Positions 45,110 through 54,515 of a DNA stretch of 64,000 bases are shown here, in pieces. This DNA comes from UBA3102 sp964413055 (GTDB lineage: Bacteria > Bacillota > Desulfotomaculia > Desulfotomaculales > Pelotomaculaceae), in contig CAYPRB010000003.1 in assembly GCA_964413055.1 (NCBI GenBank), forward strand, positions 1 through 64,000, read 5' to 3'. The notes under the pieces were generated by a model. It made no database searches, was not told where the DNA came from, and saw only the letters and a program-made list of their open reading frames with translations. Position 1 is the stretch's first letter, and each line of letters opens with the position of its first letter. A program made the position numbers and the translations under genes.

Positions 45110-46471
45110 TTATATGTAAAAACTGTGGTTTACGTATTTCATTATCGGTTGCATCATTTTTTTACTGTCGTTGCCGTAAAAAAATACGGTTCCGTAATGG
45201 TTACCATTACCTTCTGCTTTTTCAACCTCACGATTGGCAGGAATATAAAAATTATGTTTCTCAAAGTAAGGATGTTCTTCTAAATCTTCAGGAATATCAA
45301 GGTCATTAATATATTTAACGTTTGGATAGGCCATTATACAGCAGGCGTGTCCCTTTGGCTTTGTTTCATCAGGGAAAAAATTCTCAAACTCTTCTTTTTT
45401 GGTGCTTGGATCACAGCAAAGTATGTTTCCCTGAAAAGGATTAAAACCATACGCACGTTGAATCAAATCGAATATATGTCCACCGGGTATTCTTGTCGCC
45501 ACTTCCCCGAATTTAATATCTCCATTTGGGGACAAAAAGAATTCCGCGTGGGTAATCCCGTATCTAATATCAAAAGTATTGATTAAACGTTCCATTGCCT
45601 TACGAATTAAAGGACGTTTTTCTTCTACATTAGCTGAAGGCGGAACCATAATTGAATGTTCGAAAACAACATAATCCGATATGTTCATAAATTTAATTTC
45701 CCCATCATGAATAAAGGTTTCCACTGAAATTTCTTTACCGTTTAAATGACTTTCAGCGAGACAGGGAAAGGTGATTCCGTTTAAATTTTCTGCAATATCT
45801 TTTTCTGAATAAATTACACGGTGTCCCACGGTTCCAGCTTTATCAAATGGTTTTATATGGATGGGACTCATTTTCTCATTGTCTTTAAAAGATATTTCTT
45901 TAATTCTTTTTAAAAACCGGCGGATGTCTTCTTTATTGAAGACTTCTTCGAAAACCCCAACCTGCAGTCCGGCCATTTGTGCCTTCCGCTTCATTTTTGC
46001 TTTGTTTCTAAAAATAAGTGATTTGTCAAAGATGGTTGGATCCTGCATAAAACGTGCATTTAGTGCACCAGCCCATTCTACAGTATCTTCAAATAAGGCA
46101 ATTGCCAAGTTGGCATTCTGGGATTTAAGAATGTTATAAAGTTCTTCAGCTTTTTCATTTACTTCTTCTACTTTTGATTTATCCTTAATTGTTTCGGTTT
46201 TTATGTTTAATGTTTTTAAACCAAATGCATTGATAGTTTGTTTAGAATCTTCGTTTTGCTCGCGGTCATTACCGAAATCCCACCCGATGAAGGGAATTTT
46301 ATATTTATTTGCAAAGGACTGAAAATCCGGTGGTCCAACTACGATAAATGGTTTATTTAGTTTGTCAATGGCCTCAATGGCCTGCAGGCTCCAACCGATC
46401 AAGGCAATTTTAGATTCTTTTGCAGGCCTGCTTTTTTTAGGATAATATATCCATTCACCTGTCGTTTTCAT
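45110..46471 (-). CDS. ATP-grasp carboxylate-amine ligase-like protein
   Basis: This is a 453-aa ATP-grasp enzyme. An N-terminal Rossmann-like part (residues 1-120, KIALIGWSLQAIEAIDKL) is followed by the ATP-grasp fold with HIKPFDKAGTVGHRVIYS, CLAESHLNGKEISVETFIHDGEI and the metal-binding FGEVATRIPGGHIFDLIQRA. Such enzymes join a carboxylate to an amine or peptide with ATP. It has good ribosome signals (GGGGGAA) before the ATG. It sits between an acetyltransferase and the 663-aa protein. The substrate is unknown; formation of a modified amino acid or small peptide is plausible. Confidence 0.82.
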   Translation of the reverse strand: MKTTGEWIYYPKKSRPAKESKIALIGWSLQAIEAIDKLNKPFIVVGPPDFQSFANKYKIPFIGWDFGNDREQNEDSKQTINAFGLKTLNIKTETIKDKSKVEEVNEKAEELYNILKSQNANLAIALFEDTVEWAGALNARFMQDPTIFDKSLIFRNKAKMKRKAQMAGLQVGVFEEVFNKEDIRRFLKRIKEISFKDNEKMSPIHIKPFDKAGTVGHRVIYSEKDIAENLNGITFPCLAESHLNGKEISVETFIHDGEIKFMNISDYVVFEHSIMVPPSANVEEKRPLIRKAMERLINTFDIRYGITHAEFFLSPNGDIKFGEVATRIPGGHIFDLIQRAYGFNPFQGNILCCDPSTKKEEFENFFPDETKPKGHACCIMAYPNVKYINDLDIPEDLEEHPYFEKHNFYIPANREVEKAEGNGNHYGTVFFYGNDSKKMMQPIMKYVNHSFYI

Positions 46472-46584
46472 TTTTTGTAATTCCCCCTGTTTCTTTCTTT
46501 TTAAAAATCTTTAATTATATTTTCCTTTTATAGCTTTATTTATAAATAATTTTTATTGTGATTTATTATTGTAATTTATACCAA

Positions 46585-46614
46585 AAAACCCCTGCCTTTA
46601 CAGGTAGAGGTTTT
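46585..46614 (-). terminator. terminator between the acetyltransferase and ATP-grasp genes
   Basis: AAAACCCCTGCCT (46585-46597) and AGGTAGAGGTTTT (46602-46614) form an imperfect stem. On the minus strand the stem is followed by T residues. It may partly end acetyltransferase transcripts. Confidence 0.6.
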
Positions 46615-46645
46615 AAATAAAACTTCTTTATTTCAGTTGATTAGT

Positions 46646-47500
46646 TCAAATTTGTTTGTACCATATGTTCATATTGGCATAATTACCAGTTTGTGTTTTT
46701 TCAAATTGTTCACTAATATTACTGTTTTGTATCAGACAACCGCCATATATAAAGCCATGTTTAATGTTTACCAAATTCATGCCAATTGAAACCGAACGTG
46801 AGTAACAGAATAAAGTTTGCAGGCCTTTTGATTTCATTTTTTTAATTAGTTGTGAATATTGATAAGATAATAAACCCTGCCTTCGATATTCCGGCAAAGT
46901 AGCGCAATCGGTCATTTCAGCACAATTAAACAGGGGTAAAACCGTAGCGGCACAGGCACTAATGATCTTATGATTATGTTCGACAATGGTATAATAGGCA
47001 TAATTATTCATCATGAGCACAATGTATTGTGGGTCATTCATCGGGGTTGGATAAGACTTGAATACGGTATCGTATAGTTGGGCCATTTTGGGAGCGTCCT
47101 TTTCCTTAGCGGTTCTTACTACATATTCTTTGGGTACTGGCAACTCAAATTTCAAATTATAACTTTTTATAATTTCCATTACTTTTTCTTCTTTTGCTGA
47201 AATAGCCGGGTCAATAATAAGCGGTGGGTCGAGAAACATAGAATAAATATAGGCATTCTTACCCTGAAAAAAACCTTTTATTATTCCTTCATGTCTGAGA
47301 TCGTAACCTGAAAAAAGATTTATTTCGTTCTCTTTTAAGTAGAATATAATTTTATTACATTTTTTTTCCAAGCCCATCAGCTTAAAATATTTAATTGTTT
47401 TATCAATATCCTTATTTGGAAGCTGATAGATTTTAATCCGGGAATTTTGCGGATCTACTTCAATGGTATTTCCTGAAAATAATGGCAAACAATTTTTCAT
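46646..47500 (-). CDS. AblB-like GNAT acetyltransferase
   Basis: This 284-aa protein has a poorly conserved N-terminal half and a C-terminal GNAT domain from about residue 125 (YVVRTAKEKDAPKMAQLYDTVF). The acetyl-CoA loop region is EMTDCATLPEYRRQGLLSYQYSQLIKKMKSKG, then FCYSRSVSIGMNLVNIKHGFIYGGCLIQN. The ending NMNIWYK is typical of the putative beta-lysine N-acetyltransferase AblB. No ablA (lysine 2,3-aminomutase) is present here, so the substrate may differ. ATG start at 47500 behind GGGGG on the minus strand. Confidence 0.78.
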   Translation of the reverse strand: MKNCLPLFSGNTIEVDPQNSRIKIYQLPNKDIDKTIKYFKLMGLEKKCNKIIFYLKENEINLFSGYDLRHEGIIKGFFQGKNAYIYSMFLDPPLIIDPAISAKEEKVMEIIKSYNLKFELPVPKEYVVRTAKEKDAPKMAQLYDTVFKSYPTPMNDPQYIVLMMNNYAYYTIVEHNHKIISACAATVLPLFNCAEMTDCATLPEYRRQGLLSYQYSQLIKKMKSKGLQTLFCYSRSVSIGMNLVNIKHGFIYGGCLIQNSNISEQFEKTQTGNYANMNIWYKQI

Positions 47501-47655
47501 TGATTAAAGTAACCCCCCAAAAAAAGGCTTTTTTCAATTGTATTATTATGTTTGAACTTTAAATGTAGAACAATTTTATAGTAAGTAAAAACCATATAAA
47601 TATGTAACATTAATTACCATTGAAGCATATATTTTAAAAAAAAGGAGGTTTTCTT

Positions 47656-47757
47656 GTGACGGAAGCAAAAGCGAATAGTGCTGGCTGGGGCAACTGGGGA
47701 TTTATTATCTTTTTAATATTTGTACTGATAATCTTTACTTTTGGTGGTTGGATTTAA
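47656..47757 (+). CDS. 33-aa hydrophobic protein
   Basis: This very small gene behind a strong AAAGGAGG (47641-47648) starts at GTG 47656 and ends at TAA 47757. The product has a polar N-terminus (TEAKANSAGWGNWG) and one 17-residue hydrophobic helix (FIIFLIFVLIIFTFGGW). It recalls YjcZ-type small sporulation membrane proteins in size and glycine/tryptophan content, but that is only a resemblance. It is followed by a terminator, which supports an independent transcript. Confidence 0.6.
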   Translation: MTEAKANSAGWGNWGFIIFLIFVLIIFTFGGWI

Positions 47758-47769
47758 AAATTAATTTGT

Positions 47770-47798
47770 ACCGGTTCAATTTAGAGCCGGTTTTTTTT
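47770..47798 (+). terminator. terminator after the 33-aa gene
   Basis: ACCGGTTC (47770-47777) pairs with GAGCCGGT (47784-47791) with one mismatch, followed by a run of T residues to 47798. Confidence 0.8.
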
Positions 47799-47860
47799 GT
47801 GTAAATAATTTTTGAATATTCCAATCTGTTTTGACAAATTTTAATTATGAATTTCAATAT

Positions 47861-48271
47861 ATGCAAAAAAACGGGGACGAGATCTTGAGTTTGATTAGTT
47901 TTTTTCTGGGATTAGCTGATATGGACAATTTCCGTGGTGATTGGACAGCTTTTTGGTTTGCTGCCTTTAAGGCCGTGCTGTTAGGGTTAGGTATCGCCGG
48001 TGCATTATATTTGATATTGGTTATTATAGGTGTTTCCCGAATGCGCGGGCATAAACCCGTGCACGGAAAGGAAGAATTTTTAAATGCCGATGCTTATGTA
48101 TTCACAGAGCTTAACCCTAAAGGCCTGGTTAGATTTAAGGGGGAAATTTGGCGAGCCGTTTCCAAAAATGGACATACTATTAGTCGGGGAGAAACTGTTA
48201 AAATCATCGCACGTAAAGATATGACTCTCTTGGTCGACCTTTATTTTGATGACCCGTCAAAGAACATCTGA
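47861..48271 (+). CDS. NfeD-like membrane protein
   Basis: This is a short NfeD-family protein: a hydrophobic N-terminal half with a transmembrane helix (AVLLGLGIAGALYLILVIIG) and a C-terminal OB-fold domain (GLVRFKGEIWRAVSKNGHTISRGETVKIIARKDMTLLV). Its start is uncertain: ATG 47861 or TTG 47885, neither with a clear ribosome site, and an in-frame TTG exists at 47831. It lies 18 bp before a slipin gene. NfeD and slipin are a conserved membrane pair, thought to act in membrane microdomains or quality control. Confidence 0.8.
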   Translation: MQKNGDEILSLISFFLGLADMDNFRGDWTAFWFAAFKAVLLGLGIAGALYLILVIIGVSRMRGHKPVHGKEEFLNADAYVFTELNPKGLVRFKGEIWRAVSKNGHTISRGETVKIIARKDMTLLVDLYFDDPSKNI

Positions 48272-48289
48272 TTAAGGAGGAGGTAAAAT

Positions 48290-49042
48290 ATGTACGACTG
48301 GATTTCCACGATTTTAGCGACTTTATTAGTTATACTTATATTAACATCAGCTATAAAAATTATTCCTGAGTACGAAAGAGCTGTATTATTTAGACTGGGA
48401 AGGTTGACTGGTATCCGCGGCCCTGGTTTGATCTTTATTATTCCGGTTATTGACAGGATATTCCGTATTTCTATGCGGGTAATCGTTTTTGATGTACCAC
48501 CCCAAGAGGTCATAACGAAAGATAATGTTGCCTGCAAAGTAAATGCAGTTCTTTATTACAGAGTTTTATCAGCAGACAAGTCGATTGTCAATGTGGAAAA
48601 TTTTCATGAGGCAACAAACCAGTTGGCCCAGACCACTTTAAGAAGTGTCGTGGGAACCGCTGAACTTGATGAATTGCTTGCCCAACGTGATAAATTAAAT
48701 CAAATCATTCAGCAAATAGTCGATGAAGCGACTGACCCTTGGGGAATCAAAATTGTTACCGTGGAAATAAAGGATGTTGTACTTCCAACGGAGATGACCA
48801 GGGCCATAGCCCGGCAGGCAGAAGCGGAGAGAAGCAGGAGAGCAGCAATTATACAGGCTGAAGGTGAACGCCAGGCCGCTGAAGAGCTGGCTCGGGCTTC
48901 AGAGATACTTACCGGCACCAAAGGGGGATTGACTTTAAGGATGCTCCGCTCGCTTTCCGAAGTCGCAAATTCACAGAATACAACTGTTCTTTTCCCGCTG
49001 CCCGTGGAAATTAGAAGGTTATTTCCCGACCTGGACAAGTGA
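48290..49042 (+). CDS. slipin / stomatin-like SPFH protein
   Basis: This is a 250-aa SPFH (band 7) protein. An N-terminal membrane anchor (residues 5-25) is followed by IIPEYERAVLFRLGRLTGIRGPGLIFIIPVID, the slipin core VPPQEVITKDNVACKVNAVLYYRV and a charged coiled coil (RQAEAERSRRAAIIQAEGERQAAEELARASE). ATG start after AAGGAGGAGG. It forms an operon with the NfeD-like gene. Slipins form ring-like oligomers at the inner membrane. Confidence 0.9.
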   Translation: MYDWISTILATLLVILILTSAIKIIPEYERAVLFRLGRLTGIRGPGLIFIIPVIDRIFRISMRVIVFDVPPQEVITKDNVACKVNAVLYYRVLSADKSIVNVENFHEATNQLAQTTLRSVVGTAELDELLAQRDKLNQIIQQIVDEATDPWGIKIVTVEIKDVVLPTEMTRAIARQAEAERSRRAAIIQAEGERQAAEELARASEILTGTKGGLTLRMLRSLSEVANSQNTTVLFPLPVEIRRLFPDLDK

Positions 49043-49088
49043 CGCAGTACGGTTGAGATTATTTGAATTAAATTAAGGAGGGAATTGT

Positions 49089-50390
49089 TTGGTAGATAAT
49101 ACAGCTGTTCGGAAAGGGACGGGTTTTTGGATTCCCGTGTTAGCGCTGTCAGGAGTACCTTTTATCATGGTTTTGGGTAATTCAATGCTTATTCCTATTT
49201 TGCCCGATATCAGGAACGCGCTTAACCTTAGCCCGCTGCAAATTAGCCTGTTAATCACCTTGTTTTCAGTACCTGCCGGTATAGTCATACCTGTGGCAGG
49301 TTTTTTTTCCGACCGTTTCGGTAGAAAAATTGTAATTATACCATCACTGGTTATTTACGGCTTAGGTGGGGTTATTGCCGCTTTAGGTGCCATTATTTTA
49401 AACCAACACAGTTACCCGGTAATTTTGACGGGAAGAATACTGCAGGGTATTGGTGCGGCTGGGACAGCGCCAATCGCCATGGCTTTGTGCGGAGACCTGT
49501 TTTCAGGAAAAGAGCGGAGTCGTGCACTGGGAGCGATAGAGTCCTCTAATGGCCTAGGAAAAGTTCTCAGTCCCATTATCGGTTCTGCCGTCGGTATTAT
49601 TGTCTGGTATGCCGCTTTTATACTTTTTCCGGTAATTATTATTCCCGTCGTCATAGCAATGTGGTTACTGGTCAAGGAGCCCAAAATAGGTAGAAATAAA
49701 CAAACCTTACATCAATACTTATTATCAATTGTTAAGGTTTTAAGAATCAAAACCGGCCTGTTTTTTTCTACTTACCTGGCAGGTGCCATTGCGCTAATGA
49801 TTCTTTTCGGGGTACTATTTTATCTTTCAGAATATTTAGAATATCAATTCGGCTTAAACGGCATCCTTAAGGGTTTGGCTCTTGCCGTTCCAGTGCTTTT
49901 TATGAGTGCTGCTTCTTTTTTCACTGGTTTTATGATCAAAAGAAAGAAACTGCTTATGAAAATTTTGGTGATAGCTGGTTTGTTATTGATGACGCTTTCC
50001 CTCGTGTTCCTGCCGCTGGCTAAAAACGTAATTTTTTATTTTACTGCTATTTCAGTTGTGGGTATTGGTACCGGTATAATTCTACCTTGTTTGAATACAT
50101 TGATCACAGGTGCCGCTTCTATTGAAGAACGCGGTTTGGTCACTTCCTTGTATGGGAGTGTGCGATTTTTGGGGGTTGCTTTTGGCCCCCCCCTATTTGG
50201 TTTCCTCATGGCCAGAAGTGTCGGGTTGATGTTTTGGAGTTCTGCCGGGTTAACGCTATTGGCTGCTGTTTTGGTTTTAATTTTCTTAAAACTACCGCAA
50301 GAAAACGCTGGGGCTGGAGAGTCAGAAAAAACCCGTGGGTTGGTTTTAATACCGGAACCGGTTCCAAAACCTGGTAACAACACTAATTAA
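49089..50390 (+). CDS. major facilitator superfamily transporter
   Basis: This is a 433-aa MFS exporter-type protein with about 12 hydrophobic segments. The MFS loop motif between helices 2 and 3 is GFFSDRFGRKIVIIPSL. The region after helix 4 reads RILQGIGAAGTAPIAMALCGDLF, with the motif-C-like glycines of drug/H+ antiporters. TTG start at 49089 after AAGGAGGG. The substrate is unknown; it resembles drug or metabolite exporters. Its end overlaps the convergent next gene by 8 bp. Confidence 0.88.
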   Translation: MVDNTAVRKGTGFWIPVLALSGVPFIMVLGNSMLIPILPDIRNALNLSPLQISLLITLFSVPAGIVIPVAGFFSDRFGRKIVIIPSLVIYGLGGVIAALGAIILNQHSYPVILTGRILQGIGAAGTAPIAMALCGDLFSGKERSRALGAIESSNGLGKVLSPIIGSAVGIIVWYAAFILFPVIIIPVVIAMWLLVKEPKIGRNKQTLHQYLLSIVKVLRIKTGLFFSTYLAGAIALMILFGVLFYLSEYLEYQFGLNGILKGLALAVPVLFMSAASFFTGFMIKRKKLLMKILVIAGLLLMTLSLVFLPLAKNVIFYFTAISVVGIGTGIILPCLNTLITGAASIEERGLVTSLYGSVRFLGVAFGPPLFGFLMARSVGLMFWSSAGLTLLAAVLVLIFLKLPQENAGAGESEKTRGLVLIPEPVPKPGNNTN

Positions 50391-50967
50391 TCCTGCGCAG
50401 CTTTTCCTTGTGTTCCGCTAAAGCAGTTTCATATTGGTTGTTTAGCCGGCCAAGGTGTTTCATCCATTCTTCCCGGAATCCCGGTTGCTTTTCGGGGTCA
50501 GCTTTTACTTTGGTTCCCGTCCTTTGTTCCATCATCTTTACGGTATCATTAATTTTAGCCGTAAAACTTTCTTTAAACTGCCTGTAAGTTTGAGCCAGGG
50601 TTTGTGTGTAATATTGAAAAAGATGTTCCATTTGACTGTAGACAGCATTGATTGCTTGCTTGTTTCTTTTAATCTCAAGTAAGCCTTGCATTGACTTTCT
50701 ATTTGTTTTTATGGTTTCTTCTTCTGCCGGCAGGGAAATATTATTTAATAAAGTCTCTTGGGCCCCTTCGATAAGATATTCCTTGAATGCAGCCGGATAT
50801 TTATTAATTTCAGAGGTGAGATCATAGTTTGCTTCCTTGAGAAAATTGGCAGCTAATCCTTTGCCCACAGGTATGTATTCCATTCGGTCAATTTCTGCTT
50901 GAGGTACTTCTTCCCTTGCTTTAAAACGTTCAAGTGCCATTTCATATGCGGTTTTTATTTTACTCAA
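50383..50967 (-). CDS. conserved helical protein of unknown function, 194 aa
   Basis: This is a soluble, strongly charged, helix-rich protein with probable coiled-coil stretches (residues 80-140 and 165-194). It begins KIKTAYEMALERFKAREEVPQAEIDRMEYIPVGKGLAANFL. It has no signal peptide and no catalytic motif that I can see. ATG start preceded by GGAGGG on the minus strand. It stands alone between the MFS gene and the divergent acyl-CoA ligase. Confidence 0.7.
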   Translation of the reverse strand: MSKIKTAYEMALERFKAREEVPQAEIDRMEYIPVGKGLAANFLKEANYDLTSEINKYPAAFKEYLIEGAQETLLNNISLPAEEETIKTNRKSMQGLLEIKRNKQAINAVYSQMEHLFQYYTQTLAQTYRQFKESFTAKINDTVKMMEQRTGTKVKADPEKQPGFREEWMKHLGRLNNQYETALAEHKEKLRRIN

Positions 50968-51115
50968 TTTACATCCCTCCGTTTAAAGGATTCTATCAAA
51001 ATAATTATATATTTCTAAACTTTTCGGGTCAATCGAAACTGGTACTAGCCTAATAATAGCTTTCCAGTTAAAATAGTTATGTATAGATATTATTTCTCCG
51101 GGGAGGAATTTTAAT

Positions 51116-52573
51116 TTGAAAATATATGATATTCACAAGCGTAATAACGCAAGTTCCAAGCATATCGCCTTGTATTGTAAAGGACAAAAGGTCAGTTATG
51201 ATGAGCTTGAAAATAATATTGAGCAATATGCCCGTTATTTTTCCTGTTTAGGTTTAAAATACTTGGAACGAGTTGCCATAGCCCTTCCCAGTTCTCCTGA
51301 ATTCATTTACGCTTATTTAGGTATTGCCAGGGCCGGGGGGGTTGCTGTGCCGTTGAATCTTCTTCAGGCCCCGATGGAGCTTGTTTTTATATTAAGGGAT
51401 TGTGGAGCACGTTATTTGATTACCAATCAAGAAATAAATCATAAACTAAAAAATTTGCCCGGGCTACCATTGTCTCTGGTAGTGCTTGATGAAAAATGCA
51501 AGCAGGATATATTAGCGGCCCGACCGGTTACGTTTCCGCATATTGATGAGCAGAATGTATGTACTTTATTATACACTTCAGGGACTACCGGTAATCCTAA
51601 AGCTGCCATGTTAACACACGCTAATCTTATTGGTAACGTTATCTCTATGGATGATGCTTCTGATTTTGGACGCGAGGACAATTTTTTAGCGGTATTACCT
51701 ATGTTTCATAGTTTTGGCTGGACGGTATGTGTATTGTTTCCGCTTTATTTGGGGTGTTCGATAACCATTTTAGACGGTTTCAGGCCCAAAGAAGTCCTGC
51801 AGACCTTAATTGAGAAAGGAATAACGGTTTTTTGCGGGGTTCCCAGTATGTTTTATGTATTGTTAAAGCTGCACCGGCAGGCAACATTCCCCAAATTAAA
51901 ATTTGCCATCTCTGGTGGTGACTCTATTTCCAAAGACCATATGATTGCTTTTGAAAAATCTTTTAATTTTCCCATAATAGAAGGTTACGGCCTTTCTGAA
52001 GCTTCACCTGTGGTTTGTTTAAATCCTTTGTACGGAAAGCGTAAAATTAAATCTATAGGTATTGCCCTGCCCGGTATAGATGTAAAAGTTTTTGATGAAA
52101 GAGATAAAGAGCTGGCTGCCGGTGAAGTAGGTGAACTAGTTGTTAAAGGTCCCAACGTTATGAAAGGTTATCATAACCGGGAAGCAGATACCCGTGAAGT
52201 TCTAAGAGAGGGGTGGCTGCATTCCGGAGATTTGGCTTACATGGATGAGGAAGGATATTTCTTTATCGTCGGTCGTAAAAAAGAATTAATCATCACCGCC
52301 GGATTCAATGTGTATCCCCGGGAAGTGGAAGAAGCCTTAATTAAACACCCTTCCGTGGCAGATGCTGCTGTGATTGGCGTGCCGCATTCCACCAAGGGTG
52401 AGGAAATAAAGGCTTACATAATACCGGAGGAAGCACATTCGCCGGGCAAGAAAGAGTTGGTACGTTTTTTAAAAGGAAGTATCGCCGGTTATAAGATACC
52501 TGAAATTTTTACTATTACTAATGATCTCCCGCGGGGACCTAATGGTAAAATACTCAAACGTTTGTTAAAATAA
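51116..52573 (+). CDS. long-chain acyl-CoA synthetase-type AMP ligase
   Basis: This 485-aa adenylate-forming enzyme has the P-loop LLYTSGTTGNPKAAMLTHANL (about residue 150), the adenine motif EGYGLSEASPVVCLNP, the GWLHSGDLAYMDEEGYFFIVGRKKELIITAGFNVYPREVEE segment and the catalytic lysine in PRGPNGKILKRLL. It activates a carboxylic acid to its acyl-CoA. A fatty or aryl acid is likely; propionate cannot be excluded. TTG start after GGGGAGG. It converges on hydA with 28 bp between stops. Confidence 0.88.
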   Translation: MKIYDIHKRNNASSKHIALYCKGQKVSYDELENNIEQYARYFSCLGLKYLERVAIALPSSPEFIYAYLGIARAGGVAVPLNLLQAPMELVFILRDCGARYLITNQEINHKLKNLPGLPLSLVVLDEKCKQDILAARPVTFPHIDEQNVCTLLYTSGTTGNPKAAMLTHANLIGNVISMDDASDFGREDNFLAVLPMFHSFGWTVCVLFPLYLGCSITILDGFRPKEVLQTLIEKGITVFCGVPSMFYVLLKLHRQATFPKLKFAISGGDSISKDHMIAFEKSFNFPIIEGYGLSEASPVVCLNPLYGKRKIKSIGIALPGIDVKVFDERDKELAAGEVGELVVKGPNVMKGYHNREADTREVLREGWLHSGDLAYMDEEGYFFIVGRKKELIITAGFNVYPREVEEALIKHPSVADAAVIGVPHSTKGEEIKAYIIPEEAHSPGKKELVRFLKGSIAGYKIPEIFTITNDLPRGPNGKILKRLLK

Positions 52574-52601
52574 AGCCGTTTTTCATAATAATAGCAGTGG
52601 C

Positions 52602-54515
52602 CTATTGGTAAATTAGCCGGTCATCTTGCGGTGGCATATTTACCTTAACCTGGCCGGCAACATGACCCTTTATATCTCCCTGATTTAATTCGGGCAGTTT
52701 GCCTCTGGGGGTATAATAAGTGTGTAGTAAATTTTTGGATTTATCACTCAGGGGATGTTTCAGAAATTCAGAATAAATTTTTTTTATCGCCGGGTTTTCG
52801 TGGGCCCTTCTCAGTTCTTTGGAGTAATCAATGCGGTTTAAAGCATCGGCCCTGTTATGACGATAATCCAGGGAGATCTCCTTATGTTCCCTGGTGCCGA
52901 AAATGGGTTGTCCGCCTCCTCCTACGCACCCGCCGGGGCAAGCCATGATTTCCACGTAGTCAAATTGTTCGCCGGCTTTCAACCTGTCTAAAAAAACCCT
53001 CGCGTTACCCGTGCCGTGGGCAATGGCTATTTTGATGGTCTGGTCCTTAAGTTTCACCCAGGCTTCCTTCAACCCGCTGAAGCCGCGTAGTTCCTCGTAG
53101 TCAAGCAGGTCCATCTCCTGGCCTGAGGAAAAATAATAGGCGGTTCTTACCGCTGCCTCAATTACGCCTCCGGTTGAACCAAAAATTGACCCCGCCCCGC
53201 TGGCTATGCCCATGGGAGTATCATAATCTTCGTCCGGCAGATCGTGAAAGTTAATACCGGCCTGCCTGATCATTCTTGCCAGTTCCCTGGTGGTCAAGAC
53301 CCAGTCAACGTCTTTAAAATTAGCGGTACCCATTTCCGGCCGGCTGGCCTCAAACTTTTTAGCTGTACAAGGCATAATGGCTACGACTATAATTTTACCT
53401 GGATCGAGACCTTCTTTTTCTGCAAAATAAGTTTTGGTCAAGGCGCCGAACATTTCATGCGGTGATTTACAGGTAGAGAGATTTTCCAGGAATTCCGGAT
53501 AAAAATGTTCGGCAAACTTAACCCACGCGGGACAGCATGAAGAAAGCAAAGGAAGTTTATTACGGTTTTTCAGCCTTTCTAACAATTCACTGGCTTCTTC
53601 CATTATCGTAAGATCAGCTGAAAAATCGGTGGCAAATACTTTTTTAAATCCTAGTTGGCGTAATGCCGCGACCAGTTTTCCCGTAACCACCGTTCCTACC
53701 GGATAACCAAACATTTCACCTATGGTAACTTGAATGGAAGGAGCTGTCTGCACCACTACATACTTATCTTGATCTTCCAGCGCTTCCCAAACTGATTCAA
53801 GGCATTCTTTTTCCGTGAGGGATGCGGTTGGACAGGCAATCACACATTGCCCGCAGGTAATGCAGGCTACTTGAGATAAATCCTGCATGAAAGCAGGTGC
53901 TATTACTGTGTCATAACCCCGGTTAATGCCTGAATAGACATTAACCTCTTGAACTTTACTGCAAATGGCTTCACATCTTCTACATTTAATGCATTTATTA
54001 TAATCTCTGATAATAAAAGAATTTTGGTTTTGAATAGGAATGGTTTTCATTTCTCCGGTATATTTTATATTTCTTATACCCAGGTTATCTGCAATATTTT
54101 GCAGTTCGCAGTTTAAATTTCGGACGCAAGTGGTGCATTCGCGGTGATGGTCGGAAAGAAGCAATTCAACCATAGTTTTTCTGACCCGCCTGACCCGCGG
54201 TGAGGAAGTATAAACAACCAATCCTTCCGTAGCAGGATAGACGCAGGAAGCCTGAAGGGTTTTAACCCCTTTTATTTCTACTTCGACCAAGCAGACCCGG
54301 CAGGAACCGATTTCATTGATATGACGCAGGTAGCAAAGGCTGGGGATCTCAATACCGTTCATATGAGCCGCTTCCAAAATACACATACCCTTTTCTGCTG
54401 CGACTTTTTTTCCGTCTATGATAAGGTTTATTTTTTCGACCTTTTTTTCCGGATTATCATAAAGTTGCCCTTTCTTCTTGACTATCGGACCCGGTGAAAA
54501 TTCCTGTCGCTCCAT
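52602..54515 (-). CDS. hydA: [FeFe]-hydrogenase catalytic subunit HydA
   Basis: This 637-aa protein has an N-terminal 2Fe-2S domain (CILEAAHMNGIEIPSLCYL...CRVC), a His-Cys-type cluster (HHRECTTCVRN), two 4Fe-4S motifs (CIKCRRCEAICSK, CITCGQCVIACP) and the H-cluster motifs LSSCCPAWVKF, IMPCTAKKFE and EIMACPGGCVGGGGQP. L1 has Ser instead of the common Thr before SCC. It is the catalytic subunit of a trimeric, probably electron-bifurcating hydrogenase that would make H2 from NADH plus reduced ferredoxin. ATG 54515 follows AAGGAGGT and overlaps hydB by 59 bp. Confidence 0.95.
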   Translation of the reverse strand: MERQEFSPGPIVKKKGQLYDNPEKKVEKINLIIDGKKVAAEKGMCILEAAHMNGIEIPSLCYLRHINEIGSCRVCLVEVEIKGVKTLQASCVYPATEGLVVYTSSPRVRRVRKTMVELLLSDHHRECTTCVRNLNCELQNIADNLGIRNIKYTGEMKTIPIQNQNSFIIRDYNKCIKCRRCEAICSKVQEVNVYSGINRGYDTVIAPAFMQDLSQVACITCGQCVIACPTASLTEKECLESVWEALEDQDKYVVVQTAPSIQVTIGEMFGYPVGTVVTGKLVAALRQLGFKKVFATDFSADLTIMEEASELLERLKNRNKLPLLSSCCPAWVKFAEHFYPEFLENLSTCKSPHEMFGALTKTYFAEKEGLDPGKIIVVAIMPCTAKKFEASRPEMGTANFKDVDWVLTTRELARMIRQAGINFHDLPDEDYDTPMGIASGAGSIFGSTGGVIEAAVRTAYYFSSGQEMDLLDYEELRGFSGLKEAWVKLKDQTIKIAIAHGTGNARVFLDRLKAGEQFDYVEIMACPGGCVGGGGQPIFGTREHKEISLDYRHNRADALNRIDYSKELRRAHENPAIKKIYSEFLKHPLSDKSKNLLHTYYTPRGKLPELNQGDIKGHVAGQVKVNMPPQDDRLIYQ

